Assembly (NCBI GenBank): GCA_027922465.2
Contig: BQMF02000099.1
Location: 62,001-126,000, forward strand
Length of the DNA: 64,000 nt
Direction of reading: 5' to 3'
Origin: Turritopsis dohrnii
Taxonomy: Eukaryota > Cnidaria > Hydrozoa > Anthoathecata > Oceaniidae
Position numbers and translations under genes: made by a program. Shown here piece after piece: positions 33,930-44,325 of the stretch (the first letter of the stretch is position 1; the number at the start of each line of letters is the position of its first letter). The notes beneath the pieces are model-generated. The model worked only from the letters and a program-made list of their open reading frames with translations. It did no database searches and was not told where the DNA came from.

Positions 33930-35450
33930 GATGAATTGAATAATGACCAAGTGGTTCCAAATGATTTGCCACCAGCATCTTTTCAATCAACAGTTGTCTC
34001 AGATGATGAATTAAACAAAACTATCCAATCTTTGAATAAAAGGCAACGTGAAATTTTTAATGTTATTTACACATGGGGGAAAAAATTTGTTCAAAACAAA
34101 AGATCTGAGCAACCTGAAATTTTGCAACCCTTACGAATCTTTTTAACAGCCTCAGGTGGTTGTTACCTTGTTAAATGTTTGTATAATGTGCTTAACAAAT
34201 TGTTATCTAGAAATGGTGACATTTCTAAAGCAAAAATTATGTTATTGGCACCAACAGGTGTTGCAGCAATTAACATTGATGGAACCACTATTCATACAGG
34301 ACTAGGTATTCCATGTAGTACTTTCATACCATTAAGTGATAGGCAAAGAACAAACCTGAGATTAAAGCTTGAAGAAGTAAGTGTTATTTTCATTGATGAA
34401 ATATCAATGGTGAGTTCTAAATTACTGTTACAGGTTCATCAGCGACTCTGTGAAATATTTGGTATGTCTGATCGTATACCATTTGCAAATAAAACAATAA
34501 TTGTCAGTGGTGATCTTTATCAGTTACCACCAGTACTAGCTAAACCAGTCTATTCAACAGATGGATTTATTATTTGTCTTTTAAAATTGTGGCATCATTT
34601 TAAACTTGCTGAACTTGATGAAGTAATGAGACAGAAAGGTGATAACCAATTTATTGATTTGCTGAATAACATTCGTGTTGGCTCATTAAGTTTTGATGAT
34701 GAAATGCTAATTAAATCTAGATTTATTTCGGTAAACAACGTAGACTATCCGTGGGATGCTTTACACATTTTCGCAGAAAACTCTTTAGTTAATTTGCATA
34801 ATCAGAAAATGCTTGCCTCACTAAAAACCCAGCAGTTAATATAGTTGCAATTGATGATTATCCTGAGGGACTCTCTGAAGCTGCTATTGAAAAAATCAGA
34901 GGAAAAAATGCTAATGAAAGTGGAGGTTTAGTGTACAATCTATCCTTAAAAATTGGAGCTCGAGTAATGCTGACAGCAAATATTGATATTGATGACAGAC
35001 TTATCAATGGTCAAATTGGTACTGTGAGACACTTTTCTTTTATCCGTGGGAAATGTGACTCCATATTTGTACTTTTTGATGACAAAGATGCAGGAATGAA
35101 AAGGAAAAATACACAAGGAAATCATTATGTTGCAATTGAAAGAACTGAAACCAAATTTAGTTTGTCCAAAAGGAAAACATCAGCGACTGTTACCAGGACA
35201 CAGTTTCCCTTACTGTTATCATATGCTTGTACTGTACATAAAGTACAGGGTTTATCTCTTGACAAGATTGTTGTTAGTTTTCAATTGAACAGACAGAGGA
35301 ACTTTCATCCTGGTCAAATGTATGTGGCATTCAGCCGTGCAACCTCCCTCAATGGATTGTTTCTAACAGGAAATTACTCACATGCTGCTATTCAAGCAAA
35401 TGAAAAGTCGCATGCTGAATATCAGCGATTGAGAAAAACAGAAAATTTAT
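33930..35450 (+). pseudogene. Helentron-1 PIF1/RecD-like helicase
   Basis: Superfamily-1 motifs appear in order: APTGVAAINIDGTTIHTGLG (Ia), VIFIDEISMVSS (II, Walker B), VSGDLYQLPPV (III), LSYACTVHKVQGLSLDKIVV (V) and GQMYVAFSRATSLNG (VI). The Walker A region reads TASGGCYLVK where GGxGTGKS is expected, so the phosphate-binding Lys is lost. A frameshift near 34844 divides the helicase. It follows Rep in the same polyprotein after an in-frame stop at 33927. Confidence 0.85.
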
Positions 35451-36125
35451 TGAAACCTAATGAATCGTTTGTAACCACAGACTTTAACTTTCAGATTGCT
35501 CTCCTAAATATAAGATCATTGAAAAAACATGCCTCATCCATAAAGCACTACCAAGAACTTGTGAATGCAGACCTTTTGCTTTTAACAGAAACACAGCTCA
35601 CAGATATGTCAGATATGAATGGTATTCAGGAAAACAAGAGTTCTTTTTCTCTCATTTTAAATAACAACGTAGATAAGTACAAAAGTTTACTTGTAGCACA
35701 CAGTGCAAGTGTGAATGTTATGAATGTTAAACATTGGCCAGCTTTACCATTTTTCAAGCAAGAAAGACGAATTTTCATGACGAGTGGCTTACTATTTTAT
35801 TGTTATACCGAAGTCATCAAGCAAGTTTAAATATTTTCATGAATAAATTGACAACGATATTATGTCAAAATGATCAAATTGATATGGTGATGGGAGATTT
35901 CAATATAAACCTTTTGAAAGACAGTAGACATAATACAGAATTGCAAAACACTTTGCAAGGTTTTACACAAATCATACAACATGCAACACATGTTGATGGT
36001 GGCTTGATTGATCATGTTTACATTAGAAATTCTATTTTGAATGACTTTTCAGTTAAAAGTTTAAAGTTTGTCTGAACATCTCCGATCATGATGCTGTAAT
36101 AGTGAGACTGAAAGTTTTGGATGAC
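35451..36125 (+). pseudogene. Helentron-1 C-terminal EEP-type endonuclease
   Basis: An apurinic-like endonuclease is fused to the helicase: FQIALLNIRSLKKH, LLLLTETQLTD, then after a shift near 35760 VMGDFNINLLKDS and GGLIDHVYIRN. After another shift near 36070, SDHDAVIVRL completes it. The GDFN, IDHV and SDHD boxes are the metal and catalytic blocks of the EEP fold. A C-terminal EEP domain is the hallmark separating Helentrons from canonical Helitrons. Confidence 0.85.
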
Positions 36126-38690
36126 AGTTAGTCTGTTAAAGATATTTAGAATGGAGCATGGATGGGATGGGCAAGGGGTGGCTTTTAGGGTACTGGTTGA
36201 GTTTGTCTGCCAATTCGAGACACATTGCATTGAAAAGTCCTAGTAAAGTGTTTGAATGAACAAAACCGTAAGCTAAACTTAGCTATTTCACAGAAGTTTT
36301 ATAAAAGCTTTAAGTGATTTTTCAATGGTTTTAAACTGGCAGATAAACTGTAAAGTTTTATTGATAATTATTGATGTCCTTTTTAGTAAAATCATTTTGT
36401 CTATCTTTATTTAAGAAATCAGTTCAGTTTAATTAAAATTATGTTCATTTTTATAGTTTTAATTTATTTACATGGATTATAGAGAATTTTAAGCAAAATA
36501 GTTATACTGTGCCTGTGATTTAAATTTTGATGAAATTTGTTTTGCTTTGAGGAAAGAAGTAAAACCAGTCTGATAAAAAGAATATTATGATTTAACATTT
36601 TAATAGCCTAAAGTTTGTCTGAGAGCGGAGTGAATGTAGTCAAACAGTACAGCTTGAAAGAAACTTAACATGTCTTTGACTTCAGAACAATAGATCTTTT
36701 TTTTCTATCTACAATTTGCACTCGTGATGACAGAGCATTCCTTCCTGAATATGTTCTGTTTCTTTTTCTGTACTGTAAGATTTTGGGTTTATCATCCATC
36801 CATCCATCATCCGTGCTCTTAGTATTACTGCATTGATCTGGCATGAATGATCTGCTTGATTATAGGACTGGCATGCAGGAGCTGCTTGGGATATACATTG
36901 ATATTCAGTCTGTACTTATGGTGTGTGTGTGTGTGTGATAACATTTGTTTTGATTTGTTTTTTCCACTGTTGAAATCAATTCTTCATTTTTACAGATAAA
37001 AATATCACTTCTATGGTGTCACTGTTTTTTTCTTTAAGTCATTGTTAGTATATATTTTGTATATATAATTTACTTTTTAATGTCAAAAATAATTATTCAA
37101 AAAAGTTTAAAATCGAGTGTTGTAATGTTTTTTTAAAGAATTTTGAATTTGATGATGATAATTGCTTAATGCTGAATGCGAATTGGTGATGTTGTACATG
37201 AAATGAATATCCATTATCCAGATGACTATGCACATGTGATATACGTTATAATTTATGTTATGATCTTTTGGACATTTTTGTTAACAATTAACATTCTAAC
37301 AACAATGTTGTTGCTGTTGCTATACGAAGTCATCAAAACCACATTGTCTTATCAACATCAGCTTTGGTATCTGTTTTTACAACTATCCGGTTAAGCTAAT
37401 TAACTCAAGTTTGTGATACTTCGAGAATTATAATTTCTGGAATTCAGATAACAACAACAAGTTAAATCAAGATGTTGTTATTATGGTTCATCAATGTTGA
37501 TTATGAATTGGTGATTATGTACATGAAATGAGCGTCCATTATCAAAATGAATTTGTATATGTGACATACATTATGTGTATTTGCTATAACTTTTGGATAT
37601 CACGAGTGAAGGTAAGAACTGTGTTTACTTTTTTGTTATATCGAAAAAAGGCTTACAACTTTAAATTTAATTTCTGGTTATTTTTAGGTTAAAAAGTTAC
37701 AAAAGTTGTGGCAAAATGGAACATATTTCCAGGATTTGCAAGCCTCAAGCTCTCCAAGAAAATCGAGTTTATTTTCTGTCATATTTGGTTATTCGATTAT
37801 AACATTACGATAATAACATGTCGCATGTATTATCTGGATTTGGTAAATCATTTCGTGCTGTTGGTTTAATCGTGAATAACGGAATCAAAATGAAATGTTA
37901 CAATGACCTCAATGACCTATGGACAACTATTACTTTGATTGTTGTTGTTTTTCACTATAGCTATGTATATTTTACGACAAGGATTTGTCTAAAATTATGC
38001 GACTTTCCTTGTATATGTTGTATGTATCACGACAAGGATTTGTCTAATTTTGTGACTTTTCCTGTTCTTGTATGATGATATAATTGTATGTATGTATATA
38101 TCTTTTTTATCATCCAATGTGTGCTTGATGGTTTTCCTGTCCTAAAGTCTGCCGCCTAAATCTCCTTACGCCAATAAACGCCCTCGGCCTGGCTGTTCCA
38201 AACGGGTCAAATTTAGTTGATTAAATTAATTATGTCTGGTTTACTCAGAAATTTAGTAGTGCGTACAAGACCGCCTAGCTTCAATCAACCTCGTGCCCAG
38301 GGTTTCTTGCCTTTTCGATATACCGACGGCGGCGAAGAAGGCTTCTCGAGATAAGATAACTACGGTATTCTTGTTAATCTGGCTACCGAGATTTTCCATT
38401 ACCAATAAAACGGATAGTATGGATACGAAATTCGAGTTCAGTATCGCATTCTTATCTTTTTCTGGTCGAAAGTTTATTTCTCGTAATGTTTTTACTAAAA
38501 CGGAGTTCTTGCTCACGCTTTTCAAGAAATAGAAAGAAAATTATTTGCGCAAATGGTAATAGTTGTTATTGAACATGCTCTCGCTCGTCATCAATACATA
38601 TACATCTCATTTTCAAGTTTATAATGTCGCATTCGTTCGGCGAAGTGATACTTATGTGCTCAACGAATTCAAGATTTTCGCCATGTTGGG
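36126..38690 (+). other. Helentron-1 3' region, non-coding
   Basis: About 2.5 kb without a recognised gene. It contains a ~95-bp direct repeat (37178-37275 and 37498-37595), a second tandem pair around acgacaaggatttgtc (37975-38070), atcc and gt microsatellites near 36790 and 36920, and a 90-codon minus-strand ORF (38525-38253) with no known motif. The last could be captured host sequence. Confidence 0.55.
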
Positions 38691-38723
38691 GGAAATATAT
38701 AGTCGCATTAATGCGAATCTTGT
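38686..38723 (+). repeat. Helentron-1 right terminus: inverted repeat, hairpin and tail
   Basis: Inverted match of the left end (gggggaaatatata), then the 14-bp perfect palindrome TCGCATTAATGCGA and an ATCTTGT tail. The HINE copies have the same layout with a TCGCATTTTTGCGA stem-loop. Confidence 0.85.
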
Positions 38724-39405
38724 TTATAATCAAAATAAGATTAAGATTTGTTAAAGAAATTCTGTAAGAGCCAAAAGAAAAAAAAAATTAAAAAAAAAAA
38801 AAAAATTAAAGCGAAAAATCCATTAGAAACCTGCGTTTCAAACTTTTATTCGAAACAAAATATAGCCAAAGTTTATATATAAAAAACACGAAAAAAATAG
38901 GAAAAGGTCTTATTGATCATGATCACACCAGGTTTGTTGGACAGAAAGAAAAAAACACGAAGAACGACAATTTGTAGGCTTTCTTGCATACACAGAAATC
39001 CAATTAAAATTTTTTTAAGGCAAGGATCCGCCAAAAATCAGTGCATTGAATAAAAATCGAAAGAAAGATTTAGAGCTAAAAACATATACAAAAATAAAAT
39101 GTATTGTTGGCAAAAGTTCAGATTTCAAGCTGTGCTTCAAAATCCTAGTCGTTCACTTCACGAAAACAAAACAAAAGTAATATGAAAAACGTCTAAGCAA
39201 TTTTAGCATACGAACTTCCTAAATAACATAGTATAATATAATAATGAATTAGGAAAAAAAACATTCTCCCACCTACAGTACCATGCTTTGACATGGGAAA
39301 AAAGCAAAGTCAGCTAATAATTGTATACCACCGTGTAACGTCAACACAAAAGTTGGAAGATGATGATGATGATGAAGAACAAAATCGGAAACTGACATTC
39401 GCCTA

Positions 39406-40283
39406 CTTTAAGGGCAGAAACTTTCGCGTTTTTCGCGTTTTTTTGTCATTTTCGCGAAAGTTTCTGCCATTTTAAATATTTTAGGCCAAAAACGCGAAAG
39501 TTTTTTCCGCGAAATTTGTACATTTTTTAAAAAACGCGAAAGTTTTTTCAAGGTAAAAAAAATTAATTTTTGAACCGAAAAACATCTGCAAGTAAAAAAA
39601 ACTGTTTTTAAACCACCAACAACTGAAAAAAATCTATATAAGATGTATTAAGATATAAGATAATATATAATATATAGATTATATAAGATATAAGATATAA
39701 TAAGATGTACAAGTCGGTCTGCAGTTAACAAAGTTGAAGCTCATTCATGCTGGCTGGTTGGTAGATTTCTATAACCTATGAGTACATCCAAAGGAAAAGA
39801 AGTTATCGAGAGCGGATGGAAGGCGGCGGGCATTTATGATGCGATTAAGGTTGGTTCAGAAAAAATGCCACTCATTGACCCCTTCAAAGATATCGACCCT
39901 TTATTAAATGAACACTCCGAACCCTACGACAGCCAGCATCTACTACCTGTATGCGATATCACTGTGGAAGAGTTCGAACTGTTATGCGGTTATAAAATTC
40001 AACGAGATGACTTAGAAAGCGACGAAGACTCAGATTCAGAATGGGAAGAGGAAGAAAATGTTTAAATCTTTTTGTAAACAATAAAAAAAGAAAGAAAAAA
40101 AATAACTTTAAACACGATTCGCAAAAGTTTTTTCCCTGTTTGAAAAACTTTTTTTGCTTTTCGCGAAAGTTTTTTCCGCGAAATTTGTTCAAAAAACCCA
40201 AAAACGCGAAAGTTAATGTCAAAAATTTCGCGTTTTTTCCTACACGCGAAAGTTTCTGCCCGCGAAAGTTTCTGCCCTTAAAG
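39406..40283. mobile_element. pogo-like (Tc1/mariner) deletion derivative, TA target duplication
   Basis: Perfect inverted ends CTTTAAGGGCAGAAACTTTC lie at 39406 and, inverted, to 40283. TA flanks both sides, and the empty site gccTAtctcg is present in X copy 2 near 30177. The interior is rich in further cgcgaaagttt inverted motifs. It keeps only the last coding exon of the transposase. Confidence 0.9.
39778..40065 (+). pseudogene. C-terminal fragment of a pogo-like transposase
   Basis: The ORF reads VIESGWKAAGIYDAIKVGSE and DPFKDIDPLL, a pattern found near the C-terminus of pogo/Tigger-type transposases (SxAWKxAGI...DPFxDIDP), and ends in an acidic tail (SDEDSDSEWEEEE shortened). The DDE core is deleted. 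Assignment rests on these short motifs and on the TA duplication. Confidence 0.6.
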
Positions 40284-40392
40284 TATCTCGTGAAACTACT
40301 ATATGAAACTCCTTGCTCGCTTACGCTCGCTGCGGGGGCAAAAACATTATTATATAAATATATTATTATGTAAATAACAATTAAAAACTTAC

Positions 40393-40587
40393 TTTTTTTC
40401 GATAACATGAAGCTAATTGTGGTTAAAACACATAATGTATAATATCCTGGATTAGTCCCTATAGATTTTGATCGTAAATCAATCAATGAAGCTAACTCTT
40501 CAGAAAACACTTTGGAATGATCGATGTCATGTTTGTGTAGACCTGACCATGTTTCTTCTGATTGGCTTTTGAGCATTCGATTCATAT
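40393..40587 (-). CDS. Candidate N-terminal exon of the DUF3987-like P-loop gene
   Basis: It lies between an acceptor (cgttaacag, first base 40587) and a GTAAGT donor (last base 40393). It encodes SEETWSGLHKHDID, EELASLIDLRSKSIGTNPGY and YTLCVLTTISFMLSKK. A hydrophobic helix just before the P-loop is what the DUF3987 family has ahead of GPPxTGKS, so I place it upstream of 27802. The intron would be about 12.6 kb, almost all of it the nested X/Helentron/pogo stack. A tiny exon may precede at 40677-40698. Confidence 0.5.
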
Positions 40588-40755
40588 CTGTTAACGAATT
40601 ATAAAATTACGAAGTTAAATTATAAAATATTTAAGTGTAAACTATTAACAAAAATCAGGAAATATAAGACTTACCTGACACAAGTACAGAAGCAAGCTAT
40701 GAATAAACAATAGACAGGTATTACAGTTGGTATGGCCATTAAATAAGAAAACATA

Positions 40756-41247
40756 CGGTGGTTTCTCCAATTTAACGCGTGGCAATAAATAATTATTTTG
40801 GACGGTACGCGTTAAAATTAGAGAAAGATTAATTACAAGATTTCGGCGTTTGAAGTAGGCGTTAATAATTAGGGGGAAATAAATTAGACGCGATAAATTA
40901 GGTGTGCGGGATCACCACATCCGATCCCCAAAAGTTAGGTGTAATGATTTTGGGAAATGCACTTGCCAGTTTAGAGGAAGAATCGGATGACAAAGATCCC
41001 TTTAATTTGTAATGTAATCTAAATTTGAGTGTCATTTGAAAAAATTAAAAATTAAAAAAAGAATTAATTGTCTTTGTTTGTCTAAGTTTCCATGTCCAAG
41101 GCTTGACTACGTGTAATAATTGGAGGAAAATTAATTACTTAGAATTCCTGTCACGCGTTAATAATTAGAGTAAAATTGATTACGATTTTTCGAAAAAATC
41201 AGGGCACGCATTAAATTAGAGTACGCGTTAAATTGGAGAAACCACGG
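40756..41247. mobile_element. 492-bp MITE, TA target duplication
   Basis: The ends CGGTGGTTTCTCCAATTTAA (40756) and the inverted CCGTGGTTTCTCCAATTTAA (to 41247) are flanked by TA. Interior motifs (acgcgttaa, aattagag) recur several times. No coding sequence. Confidence 0.85.
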
Positions 41248-41652
41248 TAAATGTGTAGCGAAAATATTCAATTGTCTGGTTGGTTACCACCAGTTAGCTC
41301 TCTTAACATCCTTTTACTAATTTTTATTTAGCGTATTTATTACTGCTTGTTAAATGTTAACCAGCAGATAACTCAAGAAAAAACCAATCAATTATTAACG
41401 AAAGAAAGACTAGTACCTTCTTTCCGAATATGCAAAAAATGCGTGGGCGACGTCTTTGCGCGAAATCCAGTAGCGCAATAATGAAAAATTAACGGATCAG
41501 CGGTAAACGGTAAGTGAATGCGTACCAAACCAACAATGATGCCAAAATATTGAAAATCGAACATAAATTTATCTTTAAAAAATTTAGTATGACGTCAGAC
41601 TCGGATGAAAACCAATGCAACGTCAGACTCGGATGGAAACCAGTGCAACAGA
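41248..41652. other. No gene seen
   Basis: It includes a tandem pair (acgtcagactcggatg twice, 41591-41635) just before the next MITE. Confidence 0.5.
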
Positions 41653-41654
41653 TA

Positions 41655-42328
41655 CCTTAGGCCGACTTATTTTTGCGTCAGTAAAATTTTGCGAAAACGG
41701 ATGGGCTCGGATTTAACGCAATCTAATTTTAGCGAATGACCGCTTAATTAGCGAATGGGAAATTACGGAAAATTGCCAGAAGGAAAAAAAAACAAACAAA
41801 GATGATTTTCTAAAAACTTCACAGGGTTATATTCTTATAAATCCTTGTGTATACAAATGGAACCTTTCTCAATTTTGTTTAATACTCCCATTATTCTCGA
41901 TTTCGATATAAGACATCGAAGATGAGGAGCGAGTAGGCGACAAGCAGCAAGATGATGAGGCCATGTTATAGATGAGAAATAAAATTTACATCATTTAACT
42001 TTTTTTCTATTCTTATATCCTGTAAGAATGATCCGCTCTGTCAAGTTGCTCTCGTGGATAGAACGAAGCAATATTCGGTCTGGGGAAAATCTTTGCGAAA
42101 TTTAAAGTCTGTTCATAAATTATATGCACTGATTTCAGCTTTTATATAAAAACCAGGCTCAAGGGAATTTATGTAATTTGCTAAATCTGGTTTCCACATG
42201 GTAACTGAAATTAGTGCACATATTTTTTGAACAGACTTTAAATTTTCCGCAACTTTAATTTAGCGAAAATATGCTCATTCGCTAAAATCGCTAAAATAAG
42301 GCGACGCAAAAAAAAGTCGGCCTAAAGG
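41655..42328. mobile_element. 674-bp MITE, TA target duplication
   Basis: The ends CCTTAGGCCGACTTATTTTT (41655) and the inverted CCTTTAGGCCGACTTTTTTT (to 42328) are flanked by TA. More inverted matches extend inward (gcgtc, ttagcgaatga). No ORF with known motifs. Confidence 0.85.
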
Positions 42329-42330
42329 TA

Positions 42331-43312
42331 CCATTGCATTGGTTTCTATTTGTGTTCTAACAGTGCTGCTTGGTAGCGTCTTGGTTAAATACCAAGATTT
42401 CATTTGCATTATTACGATCGGCAATTCTCTGTGTGCGACCTTCAAGGAACGCTCGGAAGGTATTCAACAGAGAATGAAATTAACGAAATTGAACTCGCAA
42501 ACAGAATTTGAAAAATGTGTTATAAATATGGAATGGTGAAACTGTATTATGTACTACATATAAAAAAAAGGTGTCGATTGCAAAGCCACTAGAAATTTTC
42601 ATTTTACTGAGTGTGAAATGTTGGGAAAAACGCATATTGTTTAGGAGAATCTTGCTTATCTCGCAAGCCTCTAAAGCCTCTAAAGCCTCTAAAGGTTTAT
42701 TGAATATAATAAAAAGGAATGTGACGAAATTTGGTTAAGTAGTAAAACTCAGTAGAGCTTAAAACAGGTATACCGCAAGCTTGAAATACTTGAAATAAAT
42801 AAGTGTGTGTCAGTGCAAGTAAAAAGCACCTTCGTGCAGAAGTGTTATGATACAGCCAGAATTCTAACGTTAACAAAACTCGCTCAAAGACGACTTAATG
42901 CATGCGCGTAAGTTGACACATTAATAAAAAAAAGTACTGTAATAAACTATGAAGCCAACAAAGAGTATATCTGGCAAAATGCTAAAGAAAGTCGGAAACG
43001 ACCATAGAACCATAGAACACCTCACTCACTCACTTATCCCTGTTTTGAACACAGTTCTTCTGATGTCTGAATTAATTTTTGAAACGCAAAGGTCAATCTT
43101 TCTAACACCCTCTATCGCCCTATAACTAACTAGTTGCTAGAATTGCGTAGAAGAACAGCTATTTTAGCAGACATTAAAAGTTCTTTTTGATGCGATAACA
43201 AACAAAAAGAAAAGAAAAAAAAAGAATAAAAACATTCCACCACAACAATGTTGATAACTCACGCACTATTCAAAATATCGACATTATATCATGATCGTGT
43301 GTACATGACAAA
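42331..43312. other. No recognised gene
   Basis: A 66-codon ORF (42339-42539) has no family match. A triple cctctaaag repeat lies at 42670-42697. Confidence 0.4.
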
Positions 43313-43318
43313 CTACCC

Positions 43319-43490
43319 CATACCGAAATACCGGATTTTTTGGACATAAATACCGAAATACCGGCACAAAAACAGGCGATTTACCGTCACTGCCAAAAGA
43401 TGAAATACCGTAATCCCGTCATTTTTGTCGCCAAATACCGTTATACCGGACATAAAAAGGCCCAATACCGTTATACCGGAAAAGCGAAAC
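43319..43490. repeat. Degenerate ATACCG-rich repeat
   Basis: Irregular copies of taccgnaataccg/ataccgttataccgg form the 3' end of the MADF-BESS ORF and probably are not ancestral coding sequence. Confidence 0.7.
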
Positions 43491-44187
43491 CCCCCTTTAC
43501 TTTCTATGCCATTTTCTGGGATATGGTTTTGTGGTTTATAGATGGGACTTCCGTATACATTCGTAGGATATGTTGCGGTTTCAGGACAACGCCGAGCAAT
43601 AGATGATGTCATTGAATTTTTGCTAACTTTGATCGGTGGTGAAAATTCATCAAACGTTTTCATCCGTTCGTCTAAAAGTAATGTTTGGATTTTATGTCGA
43701 AGGATAGCTCTTTTACGACCACTAAATTGCCGCAACTCTTCAGCCACCATCTCCCCCAAAATTGCTTCAGAATCCTTGTTCCTCTTTGCTTCATTGTTTT
43801 TATTTTTGTTGACAAAAACTTCTCCAATATTTTTCCAAGCGTAAGTTTCGAATTGCTCTTTTACTACACCTGGGCATGAGCGAATATTTTTCTTTGATGA
43901 ATTTGAAAATGGTTTTGTAGCCATAGTAACAGGAGACAATGGTTCAATTTCGATTTGTTCTTCCAATAAAGTTTGATTTTCATCTGCATCTTCTTCAAAG
44001 TCGTTTGTGACAATATTTCTTTTTGTATCTGGCATGGAAGTATGCTGATCTATCCATGCCAGAAATGAATACTCCTGCAGGCTTCAACATCTATCAAACC
44101 ACTCCCAGATGCTTATTTTTTTTTTTAGGTTGCTTTTCTTACGATTGTAAGTTCTTTTCAGGTTGTCCCATTTTCGCAAGTCTTCTC
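43491..44187 (-). CDS. MADF-BESS protein, 3' exon(s): end of MADF domain and BESS motif
   Basis: After a strong acceptor (atttcaatctctag, first base 44187) the minus strand reads EDLRKWDNLKRTYNRKKSN, the second half of a MADF (Myb/SANT-like) DNA-binding domain. It then enters an 11-A run (44116-44126) where the frame is lost. It resumes as FLAWIDQHTSMPDTKRN, an acidic linker, and LGEMVAEELRQFSGRKRAIL (43765-43710), a BESS protein-interaction motif. MADF-BESS proteins are usually nuclear regulators. Exon 1 is at 56722-56872 and joins in phase (AELG-EDLRKW). The C-terminus after about 43500 runs into the ATACCG repeat. One or two indels near the A-run are either lesions or base-call errors. Confidence 0.65.
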
Positions 44188-44325
44188 CTAGAGATTGAAA
44201 TAATATATGGAAAAGAGTCAGATCACAATTTCTAATCCAAAATCTTATATGCAGTATTTTGAAAATGATTACCCAACTTTTGTATAAAACCGATTCTTTT
44301 CATAGTAGATAAAAACTAATTTTAA

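Larger units (their letters stand above)
28208..38723 (+). mobile_element. Helentron-1: 10.5-kb autonomous-type rolling-circle element (damaged)
   Basis: The left end is TATATATTTCCCCATAGGGC. The right end has an inverted copy (GGGGGAAATATATA), then a TCGCATTAATGCGA hairpin and ATCTTGT at 38723. This is the asymmetric terminal inverted repeat layout described for Helitron2/Helentrons. The element lies between T and T with no duplication: flanks acgtatt and ttataatc rebuild the undisturbed sequence seen in X copy 2 at about 29471-29485. It encodes a protease-, Rep-, helicase- and endonuclease-containing protein (28882-36120), broken in several places, and carries a nested X copy at 29224-30230. 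Confidence 0.85.
38724..40340 (-). mobile_element. Family-X element, copy 1, second part
   Basis: It matches X copy 2 from 29478 to 30230, ending at gctgcgggggca. A pogo remnant occupies 39406-40283. Adding 27960-28207 and removing the pogo insert gives about 987 bp, close to the 1,007 bp of copy 2. Confidence 0.8.

Noticed and set aside
38253..38525. 90-codon minus-strand ORF in the Helentron-1 3' region as a gene
   Set aside because: No recognised motif and an ORF on both strands at the same place; kept only as possible captured sequence.
43313..43490. C-terminal extension of the MADF-BESS ORF
   Set aside because: It is encoded by the degenerate ATACCG repeat, so it is unlikely to be ancestral protein.
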